Of a stretch of 64,000 nucleotides of DNA, positions 46,259-55,738 are shown piece by piece. Position 1 is the stretch's first letter. Every line of letters starts with the position of its first letter. The position numbers and the translations under genes were made by a program. The stretch comes from Tsuneonella dongtanensis (GTDB lineage Bacteria > Pseudomonadota > Alphaproteobacteria > Sphingomonadales > Sphingomonadaceae): positions 868,001 through 932,000 of the forward strand of contig NZ_CP016591.1 in NCBI RefSeq assembly GCF_001698205.1. Direction: 5' to 3'. A model generated the notes under the pieces. The model saw only the letters and a list, made by a program, of their open reading frames with translations, was not told the DNA's origin and did no database searches.

Positions 46259-46795
46259 GTGTCGGATTCCGGTCAGAAGTTCATCAGCCGCAATCGCGCC
46301 CCGCGCGTGCACATCTCCTACGATGTCGAGACCTACGGTGCGCGCAAGTCGGTCGAGCTGCCATTCGTCATGGGCGTGATGAGCGACCTGTCGGGTAAGA
46401 GCGAGGTCGCCAAGAAGGACCTCAAGGACCGCGATTTTCTGGAATTCGATGTCGACAACTTCGACAAGCGCATGGCGGCGATCGCCCCGCGTGCGGCGTT
46501 CTATGTCGACAATGAGATCGAAGGTGAAGGCAAGATCGCGGTCGACCTGACGTTCAAGAAGATGGAAGATTTCGATCCGGGCAAGGTTGCCAAGGCTGTT
46601 CCAGCGCTTGCCAAGCTGCTCGAGGCGCGCGAGCAGTTGAACGACCTGCTGGTCCTCATGGACGGCAAGCAGAACGCGACCGAACTGCTCGACAAGGTCC
46701 TCAAGGACCCGGACCTGATGAAGGCGCTCAGCGCGGCCAAGAGCGAGTCCGGTGCAGATACGGGCGCGACGGAAGGCGATGCCGCCGCGGAGTGA
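46259..46795 (+). CDS. tssB: T6SS sheath small subunit TssB
   Basis: This 178-residue protein is the small contractile sheath subunit (VipA). The motifs RVHISYDVETYGARKSVELP and PFVMGVMSDLSGK are family hallmarks. It uses a GTG start. The C-terminal tail (ADTGATEGDAAAE) is acidic and low-complexity. tssC follows after 58 bp. Confidence 0.95.
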   Translation: MSDSGQKFISRNRAPRVHISYDVETYGARKSVELPFVMGVMSDLSGKSEVAKKDLKDRDFLEFDVDNFDKRMAAIAPRAAFYVDNEIEGEGKIAVDLTFKKMEDFDPGKVAKAVPALAKLLEAREQLNDLLVLMDGKQNATELLDKVLKDPDLMKALSAAKSESGADTGATEGDAAAE

Positions 46796-46853
46796 TCGCG
46801 GCACGATTAGGATACTGACCACCGCTCCCGCGCGGTGATCCACGGAGGAAATG

Positions 46854-48341
46854 ATGGCTACCGATCCGCTTCAGACAGCCGGCGCAGCGGCACAGGAATC
46901 GATCGCGATCGATGACTTCGCCGAGCTCATCCAGCGCGATTTCAAGCCCAAGAACGAAGAGGGCGCGACCAAGATCCAGGCCGCGATCGCCACGCTTGCC
47001 CAGCAAGCGCTGGGCGACGCAGCGCGGATGGGCGACGACGTTTTCTCGACGATCGACGCGATGGTCTCTGAAATCGATCGAAAGCTTTCGCAGCAGGTCA
47101 ACGCGATCCTCCACCACGAGGAGTTCCAGGAGCTCGAATCGGCCTGGCGAGGCCTCGATTACCTCGTCACCGGCAGCGAAACGGGGCAGGATCTCAAGAT
47201 CCGCGTGATGAACATCAGTCGCGGCGAGTTGTCGCAGGTTTTCAAGCAGTACCGCGGTGCTGCTTGGGACCAGAGCCCGCTGTTCAAGAAGATCTACGAG
47301 AGCGAATTCGGCCAGCTCGGCGGGGAGCCTTACGGCGCGTTCATCGTCGATCTTCAGTTCGATCATTCGTCGGCCGATCTTGCGATCATGAAGGGGCTGG
47401 CGCGTATCGGCGCCGCTTCGCATGCGCCGATGATTTCCGCAGCGAGCTCCAACCTGCTCAACATGGACAACTGGACCGAGATTTCCGACCCGCGCGATCT
47501 CGCGAACCGGTTCTCGACCACAGAGCACGCAGCGTGGAATTCTTTCCGTGCGTCGGACGACAGCAAGTACCTTGCGCTTACCATGCCGCGGATCCTTGGT
47601 CGCCAGACTTACGATGCGCGTGACAATCCGATCGAAGAGTTCGAGTTCACCGAGAAGACCGACGGCGACCACGACAATCACCTGTGGATCAACTCGGCCT
47701 ACGCGATGGGCATTCGGATCAATGCCGCATTCCGCGAGTACGGCTGGTGTACCCGCATCCGCGGTGTCGAGAGTGGCGGAACGGTCAAGGACCTCCCGCT
47801 GTCGACGTTCCCGACCGACGACGGCGGCGTCGACCAGAAGTGCCCGACCGAAGTGGCGATCTCCGATCGGCGCGAGGCCGAGCTGTCGGAACTCGGCCTG
47901 ATGCCGCTCATCCACCGCAAGAACACGACCGATGCGACCTTCATTGGCGCGCAGACCGTCCACAAGCCCGCCAAGTACGACAATGCCGACGCCACCGCCA
48001 ACGCACGGCTGGCGGCGCGACTGCCGTATATCTTCGCCAGCTGCCGCTTTGCGCACTATCTCAAGTGTATGGTGCGTGACTGGGTCGGCGGGACCCGCGA
48101 AGGTCCCCAGCTCGAAGCCGAGCTGAGCGACTGGGTGCACCAGTACGTCACTGCGGATCCGGAATCCGCATCCGAAGAAACGAAGGCCCGCTTGCCGCTC
48201 AAGCGCGCCGACGTGAAAGTCGAGCCGGACCCAGAGAATCCGGGGTATTATAGAAGCCGCTTCCTGTTCGTTCCCCACCACCAGCTGGAGGGAATGGATG
48301 TAAGCGTCAGCATGGTGTCGCGACTGCCGAAGCAGGACTAA
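46854..48341 (+). CDS. tssC: T6SS sheath large subunit TssC
   Basis: This 495-residue protein is the large contractile sheath subunit (VipB). Hallmarks are HHEEFQELESAWRGLDYLV, GEPYGAFIVDLQFDHS, and RLAARLPYIFASCRFAHYLK, ending in FLFVPHHQLEGMDVSVSMVS. Two ATG codons are adjacent; the second is 5 nt from GGAGG and is preferred. Confidence 0.96.
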   Translation: MATDPLQTAGAAAQESIAIDDFAELIQRDFKPKNEEGATKIQAAIATLAQQALGDAARMGDDVFSTIDAMVSEIDRKLSQQVNAILHHEEFQELESAWRGLDYLVTGSETGQDLKIRVMNISRGELSQVFKQYRGAAWDQSPLFKKIYESEFGQLGGEPYGAFIVDLQFDHSSADLAIMKGLARIGAASHAPMISAASSNLLNMDNWTEISDPRDLANRFSTTEHAAWNSFRASDDSKYLALTMPRILGRQTYDARDNPIEEFEFTEKTDGDHDNHLWINSAYAMGIRINAAFREYGWCTRIRGVESGGTVKDLPLSTFPTDDGGVDQKCPTEVAISDRREAELSELGLMPLIHRKNTTDATFIGAQTVHKPAKYDNADATANARLAARLPYIFASCRFAHYLKCMVRDWVGGTREGPQLEAELSDWVHQYVTADPESASEETKARLPLKRADVKVEPDPENPGYYRSRFLFVPHHQLEGMDVSVSMVSRLPKQD

Positions 48342-48388
48342 ACCTGCACGGCCGTAGAACTGTCCAAACCAGCTAACGGAGACCAGAT

Positions 48389-48871
48389 ATGGCTGTTTCA
48401 GTTTTCATGAAGCTCGACGGCATCGAGGGTGAATCGACCGACGAGAAGCACAAGAACGAGATCAAGCTCAACTCGTGCAGCTTTTCGGCGCACAATTCTT
48501 CGGCATACAACAACTCGTCGAAGACCGTTTCCAAGGGCCAGGCCATGATGGCCGACATCGCCTTCACGAAGGAAGCCGACAAGACCTCGGTCGCGCTGTT
48601 CAAGGCGTGCGCCTCGGGCAAGGTCATTCCCAAGGCCAAGATCTCGTTCCAGACCAACGTCGGCGATGACAAGAAGATCGATTTCCTTGTCTACGAACTC
48701 GATAACGTCGTGGTGAACAACTACAACTTCTCGGCCGCGCACGATGCCGACGAAAGCGGCAGCCTCACCTACGCCAAGATTCGCCAGGTCTACGATCAGC
48801 GCGACGAGAAGGGCACCTCTACGGGCAAAGTCGAAGGTTTCTTCGACGTCCTTCTGAACAAGGCCGGCTGA
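48389..48871 (+). CDS. hcp: T6SS tube protein Hcp (TssD)
   Basis: This 160-residue protein forms hexameric rings of the inner tube. MAVSVFMKLDGIEGESTDEKHKNEI-type N-terminus, VALFKACASGKVIPKAKISF and the GFFDVLLNKA ending are typical. It lies between tssC and tagJ in the sheath operon; no effector domain is fused. Confidence 0.95.
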   Translation: MAVSVFMKLDGIEGESTDEKHKNEIKLNSCSFSAHNSSAYNNSSKTVSKGQAMMADIAFTKEADKTSVALFKACASGKVIPKAKISFQTNVGDDKKIDFLVYELDNVVVNNYNFSAAHDADESGSLTYAKIRQVYDQRDEKGTSTGKVEGFFDVLLNKAG

Positions 48872-48899
48872 TCCCGGCCCGCTACGGCGGGGGAACGGC

Positions 48900-49691
48900 G
48901 TGTCGAATGTCGATGAACTGCTTGCGGGTGGCGACATCCGTGGCGCCCGGAGTGCACTGATCGAAGAGGTCAGGGCCAATCCGGGCGATCCACGGGTGCG
49001 CATGTTCCTGTTCCAGCTGTGCGCTTTGACGGGAGAATGGGATCGAGCGAAAAGCCAGGCGGACACGCTCGGCAAGCTCGATCCCTCTGCCAAGATGCTG
49101 GCGGTCGCCTATTCGCAGTGCATCGACGCCGAAGCGCGCCGCGCCGAGGTGATGGCGGGGCGCGAGCCCGTCTCTATGCTGTCCCCAGTCGAATGGGGCG
49201 CGGCACTCGCTGAGGGCATTCGCCTCCGTCAATCAGGTAACCCGGGAGCCGACGAGGCGCTTGCAGCGGCGTTCGACCAGGCGCCCACAAGTTCCGGTAC
49301 CCTCGACGACGGCACCGAATTCGAGTGGATTGCCGACGCCGATCCCCGATTCGGACCCACTATCGAGGCAATCATCGCGGGCAGGTACGGCCTGATGCCG
49401 TTCGCCGCTCTCGAAGCACTCACGATCCACGCGCCGCACGACCTGCGCGATACGGTGTGGATCCCGGCAGAGTTTGCGCTGAAGCAGGGGATCAAGGTCG
49501 CCGGCTTCATTCCTGTCCGCTACCCCGGCTCGGAGGCATCGGAAGACGCAGCGATCATACTGGGGCAGGCAACCCACTGGGTGGAAGAGAACGGCGGTGA
49601 GGCGGGTCTCGGCCAGCGGCTCCTCGTCCTGTCCGACGGCTCGGAGCGCCCGCTGCTCAGTGTGCGCCGCATCGACTTCGCAGAGGGTTGA
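48900..49691 (+). CDS. tagJ: T6SS accessory protein TagJ (ImpE/SciE family)
   Basis: This 263-residue protein has TPR-like helices at the N-terminus (VDELLAGGDIRGARSALIEE, DPRVRMFLFQLCALTGEWDRA) and the ImpE core FEWIADADPRFGPTIEAI, VWIPAEFALKQG and GFIPVRYPGSE. TagJ binds TssB in some systems and may modulate sheath recycling by ClpV. It uses a GTG start and precedes tssE, as is common. Confidence 0.92.
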   Translation: MSNVDELLAGGDIRGARSALIEEVRANPGDPRVRMFLFQLCALTGEWDRAKSQADTLGKLDPSAKMLAVAYSQCIDAEARRAEVMAGREPVSMLSPVEWGAALAEGIRLRQSGNPGADEALAAAFDQAPTSSGTLDDGTEFEWIADADPRFGPTIEAIIAGRYGLMPFAALEALTIHAPHDLRDTVWIPAEFALKQGIKVAGFIPVRYPGSEASEDAAIILGQATHWVEENGGEAGLGQRLLVLSDGSERPLLSVRRIDFAEG

Positions 49692-49693
49692 TC

Positions 49694-50224
49694 GTGGCGG
49701 TCAAGGTCCGCCTCACCCCGACACTGTTCGACAAGCTCGTCAGCGGGAACGACCTGGCGGGAATTGGAGCGAACGATGAATCTCCCTCGGTTTCGCGCGA
49801 TGAATTCCGCAATTTCGCCCCTGCCAACGTCGAGCGGTTCACCGAGGCTGCATTGCGCGCGACGGTGCGCAGGGATCTGGCGTGGCTTCTCAATACCCTG
49901 TCGCTGGAATCGGCACAGGATCTTTCGAAGCATCCTTGGGTGCAAAAGTCGGTTCTCAATTTCGGCGTCCGCGACTTCGCCGGTCGCTCTTCGGGTGATC
50001 GTAACGATCGCGAGCAGGCGCGCGAAATTCGCGCGGCGATCCTGCGTTTCGAACCTCGGCTCAACCCGCGCACGCTGCGGGTGGAGCCGGTCCGCAACGC
50101 GGACCTGCCGGGCAAGGTGAGCTTTTTCATCGAGGCCGAGGTCATGGGCGGTCCCAAGTCGCTCCCGGTCCGCTTCCGAACCGATATCGACGTCGAGACA
50201 GCGACGGTGGAGGTCAACGAGTAA
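49694..50224 (+). CDS. tssE: T6SS baseplate protein TssE
   Basis: This 176-residue gp25-like baseplate protein contains VRRDLAWLLNT, VLNFGVRDFAG and REIRAAILRFEPRLNPRTLRV. The GTG at 49694 is 6 nt from GAGGG; a TTG at 49688 overlapping the tagJ stop touches the ribosome site and is less likely. The stop overlaps the tssF start by one base. Confidence 0.93.
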   Translation: MAVKVRLTPTLFDKLVSGNDLAGIGANDESPSVSRDEFRNFAPANVERFTEAALRATVRRDLAWLLNTLSLESAQDLSKHPWVQKSVLNFGVRDFAGRSSGDRNDREQAREIRAAILRFEPRLNPRTLRVEPVRNADLPGKVSFFIEAEVMGGPKSLPVRFRTDIDVETATVEVNE

Positions 50225-52080
50225 TGGACCCCAGGCTGCTCGATTTCTACGAGGCCGAACTCGAATACCTTCACGCGCAGTCCAAGGTCTTCGCCGAAAG
50301 CCACGAGACTGCGGCCCGGCGGCTTGGTCTCAACAGTTCCGAACCCGATCCTTACGTGGAGCGGCTGCTGGAAGGCGTCGCGTTCCTGTCCAGCCGCGTC
50401 CACCTGAAGATCAATGACCAGTTCCCGGAATTCACCCAGCACCTGCTGCAGGCCGTCCAGCCGCATTATCTCGCACCCACCCCGTCGATCTGCATTGCCG
50501 CGTTCGAACCGGCGCAAGGCGATCCGGGCCTTGCGAAGGGGCACGTCGTTCCCCGGCGGACCCGGCTGACCGCCGAACCTCCGGGATCGACCCGAACCCC
50601 GGTAACGTTCGAAACGGGGCATGAGGTGACCATCTGGCCGCTCCAGATTGCCGCGGCCGAATACATCGGCAGCCGTGCGGCCGCGGCCGCGCATGCAGCC
50701 CGGGCAGGGGTAAGGGCGCAGGCTGCGCTCACCATTCGCATCGAGCCATCGCCGGGCATCGACCTGACCACGGTTGAGGCCGACCATCTCGACATCTACC
50801 TCGATGGCAGCGAGGCGGTGCCCAACGAACTGTATAGACAGCTGATCGGGGAATCGGTGGCAGTCGTCGCGCGTCCGCTCGACAGCCAGGACGAACGGTT
50901 CGTCCTTCTGGACACCCCGGCGCAACACGGGTTCGACGAGGAAGAAGCCCTCCTTCCCAACGACGGCCGTACCCTGGGCGCGTATCGCATCCTCAGCGAA
51001 TACTTCGCATGCCCGGAACGCTTCCGGTTCGTGCGGCTGCGCAATCTTCGCAAGGCTTTCGCGATGTCGAACAAGGCCATCGAGGTCACGATCCTCTTTT
51101 CCCGGTCGGCAGATTCACTGGTCCAGTCGGTCAGCGAGCGCAATTTCAAGCTTTTCGCCACCCCTGCGATCAACCTGTTCGAAAAGCAGCTGAACCGGGT
51201 TCCGTTCGACCAGTCCGAGCACGAGTTCAAGGTCGTCGCCGATCGCGATGGGCCGCTCGATTTCGAGGTCTTCCGCATCCTCGAGATGAAGGCGTTCGAT
51301 CGCGACAACCGCGATCCGCGAGTGGTGGCCCCGCTGTTCGCCTTCGGCTCGCTGCTCTACGACTACCGCTCCGCGCTGTTCTACACCACGACCGTGCGCA
51401 TGCGGCGTCTCTCCCGGCGCGAACGGAGGCTGCGGCGGCGCGAGGATTACACGGGCACCGAGACTTACGTCAGCATCACCAGCCCGGGCGATCCCGAGCG
51501 GCTGGATTCGATACACGATCTCTCGGTGCGCGCCCTCGTCACTAACCGCGAGCTGCCCGAACTGCTCGAGTTCGCCAGCGAAAACCATCTGAGCGCATCC
51601 GGCATTCCCGCCCGCACGATCAAGGTCGTGCGTTCGCCGACACGGCCGCTGCCGCCGATGGGCATCGGCGACGCCGCTTGGCGGATCATCGGACACATCA
51701 CGCCGAACTACGCTGCGCTGCTGCCCGAAGAAGGGGGCGACGCGGAGCTGCTGCGCAACCATCTGGCGCTGTACGGTCGTCCCGAGGATCCCGTGATGCG
51801 CTCGCAGATCGATGGCATCCTGACCGCCAAAAGCACGCCAATTACGCGGCGGGTACCCGGGCTGGGACGGATGGCCATGGCGCGGGGCCTCAAGATCCAG
51901 ATCGAGCTGGACGACAGCTCGTTCGACCAGGCGCGAATTTACTTGTTCACCGCGGTCCTCGAACGGTTCCTCAGCGAATTCGCGATCGTCAACTCGTTCA
52001 CGGAAGCGCACTTCCGTACCAAGCTTCAGGGAGAAATCGCGGCATGGATGCCCCGGATCGGCAGACGTCAGGCTATCTGA
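50224..52080 (+). CDS. tssF: T6SS baseplate protein TssF
   Basis: This 618-residue protein is a wedge component of the baseplate. It begins with the family pattern MDPRLLDFYEAELEYLHAQS and continues with FAESHETAARRLGL, DPYVERLLEGVAFLSSRV and FTQHLLQAVQPHYLAPTPS. The C-terminus includes VLERFLSEFAIVNSFTE. The stop overlaps tssG by 37 bp. Confidence 0.95.
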   Translation: MDPRLLDFYEAELEYLHAQSKVFAESHETAARRLGLNSSEPDPYVERLLEGVAFLSSRVHLKINDQFPEFTQHLLQAVQPHYLAPTPSICIAAFEPAQGDPGLAKGHVVPRRTRLTAEPPGSTRTPVTFETGHEVTIWPLQIAAAEYIGSRAAAAAHAARAGVRAQAALTIRIEPSPGIDLTTVEADHLDIYLDGSEAVPNELYRQLIGESVAVVARPLDSQDERFVLLDTPAQHGFDEEEALLPNDGRTLGAYRILSEYFACPERFRFVRLRNLRKAFAMSNKAIEVTILFSRSADSLVQSVSERNFKLFATPAINLFEKQLNRVPFDQSEHEFKVVADRDGPLDFEVFRILEMKAFDRDNRDPRVVAPLFAFGSLLYDYRSALFYTTTVRMRRLSRRERRLRRREDYTGTETYVSITSPGDPERLDSIHDLSVRALVTNRELPELLEFASENHLSASGIPARTIKVVRSPTRPLPPMGIGDAAWRIIGHITPNYAALLPEEGGDAELLRNHLALYGRPEDPVMRSQIDGILTAKSTPITRRVPGLGRMAMARGLKIQIELDDSSFDQARIYLFTAVLERFLSEFAIVNSFTEAHFRTKLQGEIAAWMPRIGRRQAI

Positions 52081-53075
52081 CGTTCCTGCGCCGGGCCGCA
52101 GAGGCGCCGCGCAGGTTCAGTCTGTTCGCGCTAGTCCGTGGCGCGGCAGCCAGGGCGCCCGACAAGCCGCCGGTCGGCGCGAGCCGCCTACCTTCGCAGG
52201 ACGTGATCGGGCTCAAGCAGATTCCCCATGTGCGGTATCCGGCACCCACGCTCGAGGCGATCGAGATTGAAGCGGGCAAGGGTACGGCAGAAGGGTTCTG
52301 GCTCGGCCTGACCGGACCGATGTCGCCGCTGCCGCTTCATCTCACCGAATACGCCATGCTGGAGCGCAAGAACGGCAAGACGCAGCCGTTCGGCGACTTC
52401 CTCAACATGCTGACCGAGCGCTTCCTGCACCTGTTCTACCGTGCCTGGGCCGTCTCGCAGCCTGCGGTCGAGGCTGATCGTCCCGACGTCGACCACTTCG
52501 CCAACTACGTCGGTCGGCTGACCGGTGCACATGAGGGCGCTGACGAGGATTCGGCATTCCCGGCCAAGGCGCGGCTGCATTACGCCGCCATTTTCGCGTC
52601 GCGCCGTAGCGCAGGAGCGATCGAGGGCGGGATGACCCATCTGCTCGGCATGAAAACCGAAGTGCGCGAATTCCAACCGCGCTGGCGCGACATCGAGCCC
52701 GACGACCGTACCCGCCTCGGCGTGAAGCACCATCGTCTCGGTGATGCCATTCTCGGCAAGAAGGTGCTGCAGGCATCGGATTGCTTCGAAGCCCGCATCA
52801 CCGCAAACGATATTCACCAGTTCCGCCGGATGCAGCCGGCGGGAGACCTGTTCCCGGTCGCTGCCGAAGCGCTCGACGCTTTCACTCCGTCGCATCTCGA
52901 ATGGACGATGACGCTGTGCCTTGCACAGGGCCGCGTCGCGCCCGTCCGGCTCGACGGCGAGCATCGGCTCGGCTGGTCATCGTGGGTGGGCAGCCCCGAC
53001 AGCGATCACATGCGGCGCGACGTCCATCTTCGCCGCTCCGCGACAAGGCTCAATTCCAGGAAGGGTATGCAATGA
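52044..53075 (+). CDS. tssG: T6SS baseplate protein TssG
   Basis: This 343-residue partner of TssF has FSLFALVRGAAA, GFWLGLTGPMSPLPLHLTEY, FLNMLTERFLHLFYRAWA and TRLGVKHHRLGDAILGKKV. The start ATG has GGGAGAA upstream and lies within the end of tssF. The stop overlaps clpV (ATGA). Confidence 0.94.
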   Translation: MDAPDRQTSGYLTFLRRAAEAPRRFSLFALVRGAAARAPDKPPVGASRLPSQDVIGLKQIPHVRYPAPTLEAIEIEAGKGTAEGFWLGLTGPMSPLPLHLTEYAMLERKNGKTQPFGDFLNMLTERFLHLFYRAWAVSQPAVEADRPDVDHFANYVGRLTGAHEGADEDSAFPAKARLHYAAIFASRRSAGAIEGGMTHLLGMKTEVREFQPRWRDIEPDDRTRLGVKHHRLGDAILGKKVLQASDCFEARITANDIHQFRRMQPAGDLFPVAAEALDAFTPSHLEWTMTLCLAQGRVAPVRLDGEHRLGWSSWVGSPDSDHMRRDVHLRRSATRLNSRKGMQ

Positions 53076-55738
53076 CAGAGATCAGCCGTTCAGCACTGTT
53101 CGGGCGCCTCAATCCGACTGCGCTCAAGGCGATCGAGACCGCGACCGGGTTCTGCAAGATGCGCGGCAATCCCTATGTCGAGCTGGTCCACTGGCTGCAC
53201 ATCCTGCTGCAGGATTCGCAAAACGACCTTGCTGCGATCCGCACGGCCTTCAAGATCGACGACGCGCAGCTAGCGCGCGATGTCGTCGCTGCACTCGATC
53301 AGTTGCCGCGCGGAGCAAGCGCCATTTCGGACTTCTCGCCGCAGATCGAGGAGGCGATCGAGAAGGGTTGGCTCTACGCCTCGCTGCAATGGGGTGCGGC
53401 CAAGGTGCGCACGGGACACCTGCTCTACGGCATGCTGAAGACGCCCACGCTCAGCAACGCCCTCAACGCGATCAGCATCGAATTCCGCAAGATCGACGCG
53501 AATCGCCTTGCCAGCGACTTCGAGGGACTCACCGCGTCCTCGACCGAGCAGACGCAGACTGCCGGGGTGGCAGGACCTTCCGGTGGCGGCGAGGGCGATA
53601 CGGGGGCGCCGGGCGCGGGCGGGATGGGCGAGGGCAGCGCGCTCGCCAAGTTCTCGACCGACCTCACCCAGCAGGCGCGCGACGGCAAGATCGAGACGAT
53701 CATCGGCCGCGACGCGGAAATCCGCCAGATCGTCGACATCCTACTCCGCCGGCGCCAGAACAACCCGATCCTTGTCGGCGAAGCGGGCGTCGGCAAGACC
53801 GCGGTGGTCGAAGGGTTTGCCAAGCGGCTTGCCGAAGGCGACGTGCCACCAGCCCTGCAGGGCGTGACGCTGCGCTCGCTCGACATCGGCATGATGCAGG
53901 CCGGTGCTAGCGTGAAAGGCGAGTTCGAGAAGCGGCTGCGCTCGGTGATCGACGAGGTCGAAGGATCGGCCACTCCGATCATCCTGTTCATCGACGAGGT
54001 CCACACCCTTGTCGGCGCGGGTGGCCAGGCCGGGACCGGCGACGCCGCCAACCTGCTCAAGCCCGCGCTCGCCCGCGGAAACCTGCGCACAATTGGTGCA
54101 ACCACGTACGCCGAGTACCGCCAGTACTTCGAAAAGGACCCGGCGCTGACACGCCGCTTCCAGACGGTCGATATCGGCGAGCCCGATCGCGACAAGGCGA
54201 TCCAGATGATCCGGTCGGTCGCGCCGATGATGGAGGCCCACCACGATATCGTCGTGCTCGACGAGGCGGTCGACGCCGCGGTCACGCTTTCGCAGCGCTA
54301 CGTTCCGGCGCGCCAGCTTCCCGACAAGGCCGTGAGCCTGCTGGATACCGCCGCGGCGCGGGTCGCGGTGTCGCAGCATGCCACCCCGGCACGGGTCGAG
54401 GATCGCAAGCGCAAGCTCGAATTGCTCGAGGTGGAGCGCGAGGTGGTCGAGCGCGAGGTCGGCGGTCAGTACCGCTCCGACGACCGGCATGCGAAGATCG
54501 TTCACGAGATCGACGACGCGAAGGCGGCGCTCGCCGAGGCGGAAGCCAAGTGGGACGGGGAGAAGGCCGCGCTCGAGAAAGTGGTCGCGGCGCGCCGCGC
54601 GCTGACCGAGGCGCGCTCCGCGGAGGGCGGTGCTGGAGACAGCGAGGAGGCATTGATGAGCGACCTCCGCGCTGCACTCGACGCGATGCACGCAGCGCAG
54701 GGCGACGATCCGATGGTCTTCGGCGTTGTCGACGCCGATGCCGTTTCGGCTGTGGTCGCCGACTGGACCGGCATCCCGGTGGGCCGCATGGTCAAGGACG
54801 AGATACGCTCGACCCTCGACCTTGCCGAACGCCTGAAGAAGCGCGTTGTCGGGCAGGACCACGCGATGGACGCCATCGCCAAGCGCATCCAGACGAGCCG
54901 CGCCAAGCTCGACAACCCGAACAAGCCGGTCGGCGTGTTCATGCTCTGCGGCCCCTCGGGCGTCGGCAAGACCGAGACCGCGGTCGCGCTCTCGGAGCTG
55001 TTGTTTGCCGGCGAGGAATCGATGATCGTCATCAACATGAGCGAGTTCCAGGAGGCGCACACGGTCTCCACGCTCAAGGGCGCCCCGGCCGGTTATGTCG
55101 GTTACGGGCAGGGGGGTGTGCTGACCGAGGCGGTGCGACGGCGGCCCTATTCGGTCGTCCTGCTCGACGAGGTCGAAAAAGCGCACCCCGACGTCCACGA
55201 GATGTTCTTCCAGGTCTTCGACAAGGGTTTCATGAACGACGCCGAAGGCCGCTACATCGACTTCAAGAACACGATCATCCTGCTCACCAGCAACGTCGGT
55301 ACCGACCTGATCATGGACATGGCCTCCGACGAGGAGTTGAAGCCCGAACCCGAAGCGGCGGCTGCGGCGCTGCGGCCGGAACTGCTAAAGGTGTTCCCGC
55401 CGGCGCTGATCGGCCGGACGGTGCAACTCGCCTACTGGCCGCTGTCGCCCGACATGCTCAAGGGCATCATTCGCATCCAGCTCGATCGCATCAAGAAGCG
55501 GATCGAAGGCAACCACAAGATCGCGTTCAACTACGGTGACGACGTGGTCGACTTCATCGTCGCGCGCTGCACCGACGCCGATTCAGGAGGTCGCATGATC
55601 GACAACATCCTGACGAACACGATGTTGCCCGAAATGTCGGTCCAGCTGCTCGAAAAGCAGATGGACGGCGCCGAGGTGCAAAGCATCGAGGTGAAGGCCG
55701 GAGACGGCAAATTCGAGTATTCGTTCTCGGGAGAATGA
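53072..55738 (+). CDS. clpV: T6SS sheath-disassembly ATPase ClpV (TssH)
   Basis: This 888-residue AAA+ ATPase disassembles contracted sheath. An N-terminal Clp_N domain (about 10-150) precedes a Gly-rich linker and two AAA modules with Walker A GEAGVGKT (236-243) and GPSGVGKT (627-634). A coiled-coil middle region lies between, with a VVADWTGIPVGRM bridge. The stop overlaps the next gene by ATGA. Confidence 0.95.
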   Translation: MTEISRSALFGRLNPTALKAIETATGFCKMRGNPYVELVHWLHILLQDSQNDLAAIRTAFKIDDAQLARDVVAALDQLPRGASAISDFSPQIEEAIEKGWLYASLQWGAAKVRTGHLLYGMLKTPTLSNALNAISIEFRKIDANRLASDFEGLTASSTEQTQTAGVAGPSGGGEGDTGAPGAGGMGEGSALAKFSTDLTQQARDGKIETIIGRDAEIRQIVDILLRRRQNNPILVGEAGVGKTAVVEGFAKRLAEGDVPPALQGVTLRSLDIGMMQAGASVKGEFEKRLRSVIDEVEGSATPIILFIDEVHTLVGAGGQAGTGDAANLLKPALARGNLRTIGATTYAEYRQYFEKDPALTRRFQTVDIGEPDRDKAIQMIRSVAPMMEAHHDIVVLDEAVDAAVTLSQRYVPARQLPDKAVSLLDTAAARVAVSQHATPARVEDRKRKLELLEVEREVVEREVGGQYRSDDRHAKIVHEIDDAKAALAEAEAKWDGEKAALEKVVAARRALTEARSAEGGAGDSEEALMSDLRAALDAMHAAQGDDPMVFGVVDADAVSAVVADWTGIPVGRMVKDEIRSTLDLAERLKKRVVGQDHAMDAIAKRIQTSRAKLDNPNKPVGVFMLCGPSGVGKTETAVALSELLFAGEESMIVINMSEFQEAHTVSTLKGAPAGYVGYGQGGVLTEAVRRRPYSVVLLDEVEKAHPDVHEMFFQVFDKGFMNDAEGRYIDFKNTIILLTSNVGTDLIMDMASDEELKPEPEAAAAALRPELLKVFPPALIGRTVQLAYWPLSPDMLKGIIRIQLDRIKKRIEGNHKIAFNYGDDVVDFIVARCTDADSGGRMIDNILTNTMLPEMSVQLLEKQMDGAEVQSIEVKAGDGKFEYSFSGE